Assembly: GCA_001790645.1 (NCBI GenBank)
Contig: MGDB01000035.1
Coordinates: forward strand, 10,687 to 15,854
Source: Candidatus Schekmanbacteria bacterium GWA2_38_11
Lineage (GTDB): Bacteria; Schekmanbacteria; GWA2-38-11
Length of the DNA stretch: 5,168 nucleotides
Direction of reading: 5' to 3'
The translations under genes were made by a program, and so were the position numbers. The notes under the pieces are model-generated. The model saw only the letters and a list, made by a program, of their open reading frames with translations. It ran no database searches and was not told the origin of the DNA. This document shows, piece by piece, positions 1-5,168 of the stretch (positions are counted from its first letter, which is position 1; every line of letters starts with the position of its first letter).

Positions 1-880
1 TTTCAATTAAAAAGTTTTCAATTCCTGTGACAATTTCTTCAAGAACTTTAGGGTTAATAAAATTCGCTGTCCCTACACTGACAGCAGTAGCTCCTGCAAG
101 AAAGAATTCAATGGCATCCTGGAAATTTCTTATTCCCCCCATTCCTATCAGAGGGAGCTTAACCTTTTTATAGACAGAAAAGACCATATAAAGGGCAACA
201 GGTTTTATAGCCGGTCCGGAGAGTCCTCCTGTTATATTTCCAAGCTTTGGCATTCTGGTTTTGATATCTATAGCCATCCCGTTTAAGGTATTAATAAGGG
301 AGAGTGCATCAGCACCTCCCTGCTCAGCAGCCTGGGCGATTTCTGTTATGTCTGAAACATTGGGAGTAAGCTTTACTACCAGAGGGAGTGAGACAGATTC
401 TTTCAATTTTTTTATAAGATTAAAGGTCAGTCTTGGATTTTTGCCAAAGGATACACCTCCTTTTTTTATGTTTGGACAGGAGATATTTACTTCAAGCCCG
501 GCTATCCCTTTAACAGAGTCTAATTTTTCAGCTACTTCTATGTATTCCTCTTCTGTAAATCCAAAGATATTTACTAAAACCCTTGTCCTGTATTTTCTTA
601 GAATTGGAAGTTTGTCCCTGATAAATGCATCTACCCCGATATTTTCAAGGCCTATTGAGTTTAGCATGCCGGCAGGAGTTTCACATATCCTCGGAGGTTT
701 ATTTCCGAGATTAGGTTTTGATGATAAACCTTTAACAGCAATTCCTCCTATCCGGTTCAAATCAAGATATTTTATATATTCCTCGCCATATCCAAAAGTG
801 CCGGACGCCCCAATGACAGGGTTAGAAAATTTTATTCCAGCAATCTCTACTCTTAAATCAGGCTTCTTAGATTTGGTCAT
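1..880 (-). CDS. pyrD: Dihydroorotate dehydrogenase class 1B, catalytic subunit (3' end cut by window edge)
   Basis: Oxidises dihydroorotate to orotate, the fourth step of UMP synthesis; FMN-dependent and cytosolic, passing electrons to the PyrK subunit encoded just upstream. The frame runs from an ATG at 880-878 with no stop through 293 codons to the window edge; the family is about 300-310 residues, so only the last few residues are missing. Visible motifs: PVIGASGTFGYG (21-32), AVKGLS with the flavin-proximal Lys50, NSIGLEN (74-80), VNISCPN with Cys135 as the catalytic base, and the FMN-phosphate motif GMGGIRN (246-252) followed by GATAVSVGTANF. A Cys rather than Ser base marks class 1, and the adjacent pyrK marks class 1B. 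With this ATG the active-site Cys has the same number, 135, that I recall for Lactococcus PyrDB, which supports the start. The ribosome binding site is weak (AAGAAA). The 165-bp spacer to pyrK is filled by a palindromic repeat, so it may be translated less efficiently than its neighbours. Confidence 0.96.
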   Translation of the reverse strand, partial: MTKSKKPDLRVEIAGIKFSNPVIGASGTFGYGEEYIKYLDLNRIGGIAVKGLSSKPNLGNKPPRICETPAGMLNSIGLENIGVDAFIRDKLPILRKYRTRVLVNIFGFTEEEYIEVAEKLDSVKGIAGLEVNISCPNIKKGGVSFGKNPRLTFNLIKKLKESVSLPLVVKLTPNVSDITEIAQAAEQGGADALSLINTLNGMAIDIKTRMPKLGNITGGLSGPAIKPVALYMVFSVYKKVKLPLIGMGGIRNFQDAIEFFLAGATAVSVGTANFINPKVLEEIVTGIENFLIE

Positions 881-902
881 AATGTTTCTTAAATGTTTCT
901 TA
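881..902. repeat. 11-bp perfect tandem duplication at the pyrD start
   Basis: The unit aatgtttctta occurs twice with no spacer (881-891 and 892-902) and directly abuts the pyrD ATG. Read on the coding strand it gives two AAGAAACATT blocks where a ribosome binding site is expected; AAGAAA is only a poor Shine-Dalgarno match. It may be simple replication slippage. Confidence 0.7.
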
Positions 903-908
903 ATAGGT

Positions 909-1023
909 GTTCGAGGGGTCAAGGATTCGAGTGGACATCAAATCCCCCCTTGCCCCCCTTTTCTAAAGGGGGGATGGGGGGATTTTTTAACGCTTGCCCC
1001 CTCGAATCCTTGAATCCTCGAAC
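909..1023. repeat. Palindromic G/C-tract intergenic repeat, copy 1 (pyrK-pyrD spacer)
   Basis: This is a nested palindrome. The outer arms are 23 bp each (909-931 and 1001-1023), inverted with two mismatches, starting GTTCGAGG and ending CCTCGAAC. Inside is a long hairpin: AAATCCCCCC (940-949) pairs with GGGGGGATTT (976-985), and CCCCCC (953-958) plus TTT pairs with AAA plus GGGGGG (965-973), leaving a 3-nt loop. A related copy in opposite core orientation lies at about 5001-5067. It has no coding capacity and looks like a small non-autonomous or REP/MITE-like intergenic element; the family is not identified. On the plus strand the hairpin is followed by TTTTTT and resembles a terminator. On the operon's own strand it is followed by GATGTCC, so it should not be a Rho-independent terminator for pyrK-pyrD, although such a hairpin could cause pausing or protect RNA ends. 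Confidence 0.85.
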
Positions 1024-1045
1024 TCTTCTGCTTAAAAATAATAGC

Positions 1046-1858
1046 TTACCATATTATTTCCTGCGAATCAAAAACCGGGCCGTCAGAACATACCTTTTTG
1101 TATTTAAACCCGAGATGGTCGGCTTTAACCTTTACAGCACATCCCAGGCATACGCCAAAACCGCAGGCCATATTTGCCTCAAGAGATATCTGGCAAGAAA
1201 CCTCAAAAACTTCTCCTATAAGTGATACTTCCCTGAGCAAAGGATTTGGACCACTGGCAAATATTGATACCTTATTTTTTTCTATTTTATCAAGTTTATC
1301 TTTTATAGTTTTTTCTAACAACCTATCAAGCTCTTCGTTTATCATTCCCTTTTTACCCAGGGAGCCGTCTTCAGTGGTTATAAATATCTGTACTCCCAAT
1401 CTGTGAGCTGCTTGTGTGCATAAAATCTCATCTTTAGTTTTTGCCCCGGTAAGAAAATAAAGGTTTTTAGGTTTTAGTTTTCCCTTAACAAGAGACCTTA
1501 ATAGAAAAAGCATAGGGGCCGCTCCAATCCCTCCTGAAACAAGTACTGCAAGCTCAAGGTCTGCATCAATTGTAAATCCATTCCCAAGTGGTCCCAGTAT
1601 ATCAAGGCTGTCCCCCTTTTTTAAGCCTGCCATAGCCTCTGTCCTTTTCCCAACAACTTTATAGAGGAGGTAAAAGGATGAAGGATCTTTAATATCATGG
1701 ATGCTGAAAGGTCTTCTTAAGAAAGCATCCACATCGTTTTTTATTCTTGCCATTACAAACTGCCCCGGCTTTGCCTCTCTTGTAATTTCAGGGCAGGAGA
1801 GGTTCATCTCCCAGCATGTTGGGGACACTCTGCGGTTAGAAATTATTTTAGCATTCAT
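1046..1858 (-). CDS. pyrK: Dihydroorotate dehydrogenase class 1B, electron transfer subunit
   Basis: This FAD and [2Fe-2S] subunit takes electrons from the FMN of PyrD and passes them to NAD+, in a PyrD2-PyrK2 cytosolic complex. Its 270 residues are close to the family norm. In order: an N-terminal flavin-binding beta barrel with the FAD motif RRPFSI (48-53); an NAD-binding domain with LVSGGIGAAP (106-115) and FASGPNPLL (200-208); and a C-terminal iron-sulfur site with Cys232, Cys237, Cys240 and Cys257 (C-x4-C-x2-C-x16-C), which matches PyrK-type [2Fe-2S] ligation. The ATG at 1858-1856 is preceded by AGGTGA (1868-1873) about 9 nt upstream, supporting the start. Similar architecture occurs in sulfide dehydrogenase and NfnA subunits, but the adjacent class 1B pyrD and the other pyr genes make PyrK the best call. 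It is set off from pyrC by a 311-bp gap containing strong hairpins, so separate regulation is possible. Confidence 0.96.
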   Translation of the reverse strand: MNAKIISNRRVSPTCWEMNLSCPEITREAKPGQFVMARIKNDVDAFLRRPFSIHDIKDPSSFYLLYKVVGKRTEAMAGLKKGDSLDILGPLGNGFTIDADLELAVLVSGGIGAAPMLFLLRSLVKGKLKPKNLYFLTGAKTKDEILCTQAAHRLGVQIFITTEDGSLGKKGMINEELDRLLEKTIKDKLDKIEKNKVSIFASGPNPLLREVSLIGEVFEVSCQISLEANMACGFGVCLGCAVKVKADHLGFKYKKVCSDGPVFDSQEIIW

Positions 1859-1878
1859 AGAAAAAATTCACCTGAAAA

Positions 1879-1934
1879 TGGCAGATCAGAAGCCCTGCCA
1901 CTACCCCGGGTAGTATTGGGTCTCCTGACCCAAT
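1879..1934 (-). promoter_or_regulatory. Three contiguous hairpins upstream of pyrK (possible RNA regulatory element or repeat)
   Basis: Three perfect inverted repeats lie back to back. TGGCAG (1879-1884) pairs with CTGCCA (1895-1900) around a 10-nt loop. ACTACCC (1900-1906) pairs with GGGTAGT (1908-1914) around a single base. ATTGGGTC (1915-1922) pairs with GACCCAAT (1927-1934) around TCCT. The last stem ends only a few bases from the AGGTGA ribosome binding site of pyrK, so a pyrK transcript would carry a compact structured leader. No known riboswitch or PyrR-binding loop was recognised. It could equally be a dispersed intergenic repeat. The structure is directly visible; a regulatory role is inference. 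Confidence 0.45.
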
Positions 1935-2060
1935 TTCTATTTTAATATTTTTTTTTATCATTGAAATGTATAATTTTTGGAAAGCCAGTAGGACAGGGCA
2001 ATGTCTAATTAAGTTCACTAATAATTTTATTACCTAATCCCTCAGTTATAGAGGACAGAA

Positions 2061-2141
2061 GGGTAAAGGAGGTTTTAGCCGTTCTGCTGAGCTCACGACG
2101 AAGCCTCCCTGTTTTAGAAGCGACCAAAGTCGCCCCTACCC
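2061..2141. repeat. Nested inverted-repeat block in the pyrC-pyrK gap
   Basis: GGGTA (2061-2065) is inverted at TACCC (2137-2141), GGAGG (2068-2072) at CCTCC (2104-2108), and GCGAC (2120-2124) at GTCGC (2129-2133) with loop CAAA; GAGCTC (2089-2094) is palindromic at the centre of the GGAGG/CCTCC arm. The imperfect nested structure, raised GC relative to its AT-rich surroundings and absence of a reading frame suggest a degraded dispersed intergenic repeat. On the operon strand the GCGAC hairpin lies just after pyrC, but it is short and lacks a U-tract, so I do not call a terminator. Confidence 0.45.
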
Positions 2142-2169
2142 AATAGTTTAAATTCACTTTTTAAAATTT

Positions 2170-3477
2170 CTAATCAAGGCAATAAACGATTTTACCACCA
2201 ACTATTGCAGCAACAGGCCTGCCTTTGAGATTCCATCCAATGAATGGGGAATTTTTGCTTAAGGATTTAAAGTTTTTGGCATCAACCTTATATTCTCTCT
2301 CAAGGTCTAAAATTGTAATATCAGCGTCTTTTCCAACTGAAAGTGACCCTTTATCAAGACTTAGAATTTTAGCAGGGTTTACAGTAAAAGAGGATATTAC
2401 TGTCTTTAGGTCTAAAAGATTTTTATGCACCAGGCTTAGAGCTAAAGATACTTCTGTTTCAAGACCAATGATACCAAAGGGTGCATTGTTAAGCTCAACA
2501 TCCTTTTCAGCTAAAAGGTGCGGGGCATGGTCTGAAACTATTGCATCAATGAGGCCGCTCTTTAATCCAGAAATAAGGGCATCAATGTCCTTCTGAGTTC
2601 TAAGGGGCGGTTTCATCTTTAAATTGGTATCATAAGTTCTTAAGGCTTCATCTGTAAGAATCAGATGGTGGATTGCCGCATCGGATGTTACTTTGTAGCC
2701 AAGGTTTTTGGCCCATTTAACAAGCTCCAGTGAACCGGCTGTGCTTAAGTGGGTCAAATGGAGATGAGCGCCTGCCATCCGGGAAATCAGGATATCCCTT
2801 GCCACAACAATTTCCTCAGCAATATTTGGTATTCCTTTAATTCCAAGCTCTGTTGAAACAAATCCTTCATTCATGGCTCCATTCGCAGCAAGGGTTTCAT
2901 CCTCGCAATGAGAGATTATTGGCAGAGAAAACATCTTTGCATATTCCATTGCCCTTCGCAGAAGTTCGCTGTTCTGGACTGATTTTCCGTCATCTGAAAA
3001 CCCAACACATCCGGTTTCAGCAAGATCGCCGATCTCGGATAACTGTTTCCCTTCAAGCCCCTTTGTTATAGACCCTACAGGAAAGACATTTACTGAACCT
3101 TCTCTTTTTGCTTTTGAAATAATAAAATCAGTAACTGCTTTGTTGTCGTTTACGGGCTCTGTGTTTGGCATACATGCAATTGAAGTGAACCCGCCATAGG
3201 CTGCTGCGAGGGTCCCGCTTCTGATTGTCTCTTCATCTTCTCTTCCAGGTTCCCGGAGATGAGTATGCATATCGATAAACCCCGGGCATACAATCTTCCC
3301 GGCAACATCTATTTCTTTTATTTCTTTGAGTGTTTCAGAAGGGATTCCTGTTTCGTTTTGGGGAACAATATTTTTGCTGACTTTAGAAATCTTCCCGTTT
3401 ATCACCAGGATATCAAGGCGATCATCTATTTTATTCTGAGGGTCAATTACCCTACCATTCTTAATTAGTAAGTTCAC
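2170..3477 (-). CDS. pyrC: Dihydroorotase, type I
   Basis: Cyclises N-carbamoyl-L-aspartate to dihydroorotate, the third step of UMP synthesis, using a zinc centre in a TIM-barrel amidohydrolase fold. Its 435 residues fit the type I (Aquifex/Bacillus) family of about 420-430; type II enzymes are about 350. Visible motifs: the N-terminal composite domain; [10 protein letters not shown] with metal ligands His71 and His73 and substrate-binding Arg75; NTEPV with Asn105; GFSDDGK with the probable bridging Asp163; ISHCED with His190; LTHLSTAGS with His243; and VSDHAPH with catalytic Asp316. Residues 40-55 look like a slightly long surface loop. The start is a GTG at 3477-3475, 11 nt after a perfect AGGAGG (3489-3494), and overlaps the last 17 bp of pyrB, pointing to translational coupling. 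Some type I dihydroorotases need association with aspartate carbamoyltransferase for full activity; the adjacent pyrB makes such a complex possible, but this is not shown by the sequence. Confidence 0.97.
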   Translation of the reverse strand: MNLLIKNGRVIDPQNKIDDRLDILVINGKISKVSKNIVPQNETGIPSETLKEIKEIDVAGKIVCPGFIDMHTHLREPGREDEETIRSGTLAAAYGGFTSIACMPNTEPVNDNKAVTDFIISKAKREGSVNVFPVGSITKGLEGKQLSEIGDLAETGCVGFSDDGKSVQNSELLRRAMEYAKMFSLPIISHCEDETLAANGAMNEGFVSTELGIKGIPNIAEEIVVARDILISRMAGAHLHLTHLSTAGSLELVKWAKNLGYKVTSDAAIHHLILTDEALRTYDTNLKMKPPLRTQKDIDALISGLKSGLIDAIVSDHAPHLLAEKDVELNNAPFGIIGLETEVSLALSLVHKNLLDLKTVISSFTVNPAKILSLDKGSLSVGKDADITILDLEREYKVDAKNFKSLSKNSPFIGWNLKGRPVAAIVGGKIVYCLD

Positions 3478-4402
3478 TTTCTTCTTTTCCTCCTAACAGG
3501 AGATAGAGCACTGCCATTCTTACTGCTATTCCGTTTGTAACCTGTTCAAGGATGACTGAATGGGGTCCATCAGCAACCTCGGGATCAAGTTCAATACCGC
3601 GGTTTATTGGACCCGGGTGCATTACTATAAGATCTTTTTTTGCGTTTTTTAACTTCTCGCTGTTTAAGCCAAAAATCCTTGAATATTCTCTGATAGACGG
3701 AAAGAGGTTTTGTGTTATCCGCTCAAGCTGGATACGCAGCATTATTATTACATCACTCTCCGGTATTACATCTTCTAACCTGTAAGAGACTTTAACTCCC
3801 ATCTTTTCTATCTCTACCGGTATCAGAGTTGCCGGTCCCACAAGTGTCACGGAAGCTCCGAGCTTTGAAAGGGCATAGATATCAGACCTTGCAACCCTGC
3901 TGTGGGTAATGTCCCCTACGATTGCAACTTTAAGCCCAGCTATCCTTTTTTTCTTCTCTCTGATTGTAAAAAGGTCAAGCAAAGCCTGTGAAGGATGTTC
4001 ATGTGCCCCGTCACCGGCATTTACAATAGCTGGCCTGAGACTCCTTGCCAGAATTTCAGGTGCGCCTGAATGGGGATGTCTGATTATGATGATATCAGGA
4101 TTCATAGCCTCTATGTTTTTTCCAGTATCCTTCAGGGTCTCACCTTTTGTAACGCTGCTTATGGAAGTTGCTATGCTTATAATATCTGCACTTAACCTTT
4201 TTGCAGCAAGTTCAAAAGATGTCCTTGTCCTGGTGCTTGCTTCGTAAAAAAGGGTTACAACTGTCCTGCCCCTTAAGGTTGGCACTTTTTTGATATCGCG
4301 GGTTGAAACTTCCTTTAAGGATTCAGCGGTATCAAGTATCAGGTTTATATCCTCAGCCGTCAGATCCTTTATCCCTAATAAATTTTTGTGGCGAAGCCTC
4401 AT
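3461..4402 (-). CDS. pyrB: Aspartate carbamoyltransferase, catalytic chain
   Basis: Condenses carbamoyl phosphate with aspartate to give N-carbamoyl-L-aspartate, the committed step of pyrimidine synthesis; catalytic chains form trimers in the cytosol. Its 313 residues are normal for the family. Motifs: [12 protein letters not shown] (53-64), whose Ser56-Thr57-Arg58-Thr59 bind carbamoyl phosphate; the TKGETLKDT loop with Lys86, supplied to the neighbouring subunit; RHPHSGA (108-114); [20 protein letters not shown] (128-147) with His136; HSRVARS (167-173) with Arg169; MLRIQLER (221-228) with Arg223 and Gln225 for aspartate; and [10 protein letters not shown] (262-271). The ATG at 4402-4400 directly follows the pyrR stop with zero spacing, and a strong GGGGAGGAG (4412-4420) lies 9 nt upstream inside pyrR. 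No pyrI regulatory-chain gene is in the window, so allosteric control of the E. coli type is not indicated; the PyrR-led arrangement suggests control at expression level. Confidence 0.97.
   Translation of the reverse strand: MRLRHKNLLGIKDLTAEDINLILDTAESLKEVSTRDIKKVPTLRGRTVVTLFYEASTRTRTSFELAAKRLSADIISIATSISSVTKGETLKDTGKNIEAMNPDIIIIRHPHSGAPEILARSLRPAIVNAGDGAHEHPSQALLDLFTIREKKKRIAGLKVAIVGDITHSRVARSDIYALSKLGASVTLVGPATLIPVEIEKMGVKVSYRLEDVIPESDVIIMLRIQLERITQNLFPSIREYSRIFGLNSEKLKNAKKDLIVMHPGPINRGIELDPEVADGPHSVILEQVTNGIAVRMAVLYLLLGGKEESELTN
3489..3494 (-). promoter_or_regulatory. Ribosome binding site of pyrC (supports GTG start)
   Basis: A perfect AGGAGG on the minus strand lies inside the end of pyrB, 11 nt before the GTG at 3477-3475. 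The first residues from that [16 protein letters not shown], are the usual type I dihydroorotase N-terminus, so this site decides in favour of the GTG over any downstream ATG. Confidence 0.8.
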
Positions 4403-4951
4403 CTATTTCTTCTCCTCCCCTAAAACAACCCTGTCAATACCATCTGCTTCCATCAGCTGGACCTGTATCAGCTCTTCTCTTGTGGTTGGCAGTTCCCGGC
4501 CGACGAAATTAGCCTGTATAGGCAGTTCTCTGTTTCCCCGGTCGATCAGGACTGCAAGCCTCACAAACCTTGGCCTGCCTAAATCCATTATTGCATCAAG
4601 CGCTGCCCTTATAGTTCTTCCGGTAAAAAGCACGTCGTCAACAAGGACAATGGTTTTATCTGTAACAGAAAAAGGGATTTCAGTTTTTTGGAGCATTGGG
4701 TGGGCTTCAGTCCTTCCTATGTCATCACGGTAAAGGGTGATATCAACTATCCCTACAGGGACTTTTACTTTCTCTATATCTTCAATTTTCTGAGCAATTC
4801 TCTTGGTAAGAAATACACCCCTTGTTCTTATTCCAATGAGAGCGAGGTTAAGAGCTCCTTTGTTTTTTTCAAGAATTTCGTGAGTGATTCTGGTTATAGC
4901 TCTTTCAACGCTCTGGCTGTTTAGCAGCTCTCTTTTTTCGATAAAGGCCAT
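4403..4951 (-). CDS. pyrR: PyrR, bifunctional pyr operon regulator / uracil phosphoribosyltransferase
   Basis: PyrR-family proteins bind pyr mRNA in a UMP/UTP-dependent, PRPP-antagonised way to attenuate the operon, and many also make UMP from uracil and PRPP. The frame gives 182 residues from the ATG at 4951-4949, against about 180 in Bacillus. Visible: RAITRITHE (17-25), aligning with the Bacillus segment whose Thr18, Arg19 and His22 are implicated in RNA binding (here Thr20, Arg21, His24, all kept); IGIRTRGVFL (39-48); the flexible-loop region DITLYRDDIG (70-79); the PRPP-binding motif IVLVDDVLFTGRT (101-113); and VLIDRGNRELPI (134-145). A TTG 21 nt upstream (4972) is in frame, but it coincides with the GGAG that would serve as ribosome binding site, so the ATG is preferred; the 15-nt GGAG-to-ATG spacing is long. 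It is first in the operon and abuts pyrB, as in Firmicutes. I did not find a convincing PyrR-binding RNA in the leader, so attenuation here is inference. Confidence 0.95.
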   Translation of the reverse strand: MAFIEKRELLNSQSVERAITRITHEILEKNKGALNLALIGIRTRGVFLTKRIAQKIEDIEKVKVPVGIVDITLYRDDIGRTEAHPMLQKTEIPFSVTDKTIVLVDDVLFTGRTIRAALDAIMDLGRPRFVRLAVLIDRGNRELPIQANFVGRELPTTREELIQVQLMEADGIDRVVLGEEKK

Positions 4952-5000
4952 GGTGGTTGTGTTCTTCTCCAAAAGAGTTAACGGATTCTATAATCTAATT

Positions 5001-5067
5001 AATCCCCCCTTTAGAAAAGGGGGGTGAGGGGGGATTTGACCCCGCTCGACTCCTTGAATCCTAAAAC
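5001..5067. repeat. Palindromic G/C-tract intergenic repeat, copy 2 (pyrR leader)
   Basis: On the plus strand, CCCCCC (5004-5009), a TTTAGAAAA loop, GGGGGG (5019-5024), TGA, GGGGGG (5028-5033) and ATTTGA match the reverse complement of copy 1 core (940-985), except that one ATCCCCCC unit is missing. The right arm (5045-5067) matches the 1001-1023 arm of copy 1 at 20 of 23 positions. A left arm may survive in degenerate form at about 4977-5000. Because one C6 run faces two G6 runs, two mutually exclusive hairpins are possible (5004-5024, or 5001-5036 through the distal G6). The element lies wholly within the predicted pyrR leader. Confidence 0.8.
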
Positions 5068-5128
5068 TCAATACGACTAATTCATAGATAGCTTCTTATT
5101 AAAATTAGTCTTTAAAAAATTTTGCCTA

Positions 5129-5156
5129 ATTATCATAATGTTCCAAAAAAATGCAA
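5129..5156 (-). promoter_or_regulatory. Candidate sigma70-type promoter of the pyr operon
   Basis: Read on the minus strand, TTGCAT (5151-5156; 3 of 6 to the -35 consensus) is separated by 16 bp from GATAAT (5129-5134; 5 of 6 to the -10 consensus), in an AT-rich stretch upstream of pyrR. Transcription would begin near 5122 and give about 170 nt of untranslated leader before the pyrR ATG. It is the best promoter-like pair seen upstream of pyrR, but the -35 is weak and more upstream sequence lies outside the window. Confidence 0.4.
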
Positions 5157-5168
5157 GCCTTTTTCTGT

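Larger units (their letters stand above)
1859..2169. other. pyrC-pyrK intergenic gap, no convincing gene
   Basis: The gap is 311 bp in an operon whose other upstream genes touch or overlap. From pyrC towards pyrK it holds a repeat-like block of nested inverted repeats (2061-2141), an AT-rich stretch including nine consecutive T on the plus strand (near 1948-1956), three adjacent hairpins (1879-1934) and the pyrK ribosome binding site (1868-1873). In Bacillus-type operons carA and carB sit between pyrC and pyrK; nothing here reads as a carA or carB remnant. A 37-codon minus-strand frame (1848-1961) overlaps the pyrK start but lacks a ribosome binding site. I see no strong promoter; TTTCCA and GATAAA in the AT-rich stretch form at best a poor one. 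Confidence 0.75.

Noticed and set aside
940..988. Rho-independent terminator on the plus strand (GC hairpin followed by TTTTTT)
   Set aside because: It has terminator shape, but no plus-strand gene precedes it and the same structure is part of a repeat with a second copy lacking the T-run.
909..1023. CRISPR array or attachment site
   Set aside because: There is a single nested palindrome with no regularly spaced direct repeats and spacers, and no integrase or tRNA nearby.
261..1225. Plus-strand reading frames of 250 and 110 codons over the left part of the window
   Set aside because: The first lies antisense to the well-supported pyrD frame and runs through the palindromic repeat; the second covers repeat and pyrK antisense. 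Neither resembles a known protein.
1915..1956. Plus-strand terminator formed by ATTGGGTC/GACCCAAT and the following T-rich stretch
   Set aside because: No plus-strand transcript to terminate is evident, and the T-run is separated from the stem by mixed sequence; better read as one of three hairpins in the minus-strand pyrK leader.
4952..4972. TTG start extending PyrR by 7 residues
   Set aside because: The TTG overlaps the only GGAG available as ribosome binding site, and the ATG at 4951 gives the normal family length of about 180 residues.
5038..5051. Partial match to the PyrR-binding RNA consensus ARUCCNGNGAGGYU on the minus strand
   Set aside because: Nine of twelve informative positions match, but the mismatches break the short stem next to the loop and the terminal pair, and the segment is explained as part of the dispersed repeat arm.

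Overview
The window is a de novo pyrimidine (UMP) biosynthesis operon read entirely from the minus strand, right to left: pyrR (regulator), pyrB (aspartate carbamoyltransferase), pyrC (type I dihydroorotase), pyrK (iron-sulfur/FAD electron-transfer subunit of class 1B dihydroorotate dehydrogenase) and pyrD (catalytic subunit, cut by the left edge). The five reading frames are intact, with every catalytic or cofactor motif I looked for present. No mobile-element gene, tRNA, rRNA or CRISPR array was seen.

Layout from right to left. 5168-4952: a candidate sigma70-like promoter (about 5129-5156) and a roughly 170-nt leader holding one copy of a G/C-tract palindromic repeat. 4951-2170: pyrR-pyrB-pyrC, tightly packed (pyrR stop abuts the pyrB ATG; pyrB and pyrC overlap by 17 bp). 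2169-1859: a 311-bp gap without a convincing gene, holding a repeat-like block (2061-2141) and three back-to-back hairpins (1879-1934) just before the pyrK ribosome binding site. 1858-1046: pyrK. 1045-881: a spacer filled by the second, more complete copy of the palindromic repeat, in inverted orientation to the first, plus an 11-bp tandem duplication touching the pyrD start. 880-1: pyrD.

Together the enzymes convert carbamoyl phosphate and aspartate to carbamoyl-aspartate (PyrB), cyclise it to dihydroorotate (PyrC) and oxidise that to orotate with electrons passed to NAD+ (PyrD-PyrK). PyrR would sense UMP/UTP versus PRPP and adjust expression. carAB, which lies between pyrC and pyrK in the classic Bacillus operon, and pyrE/pyrF are not in the window.

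Organism: the PyrR-PyrK-PyrD(1B) set and gene order resemble Firmicutes, but the moderate AT bias, gene spacing and G6/C6 palindromic intergenic repeats remind me of uncultivated or anaerobic lineages such as Nitrospirota, Desulfobacterota or Schekmanbacteria. That placement is weak inference. The genes are ordinary housekeeping genes; the less explained part is the intergenic DNA, where repeat-derived hairpins occupy the places where operon regulation would act. I do not see a convincing new biological system.
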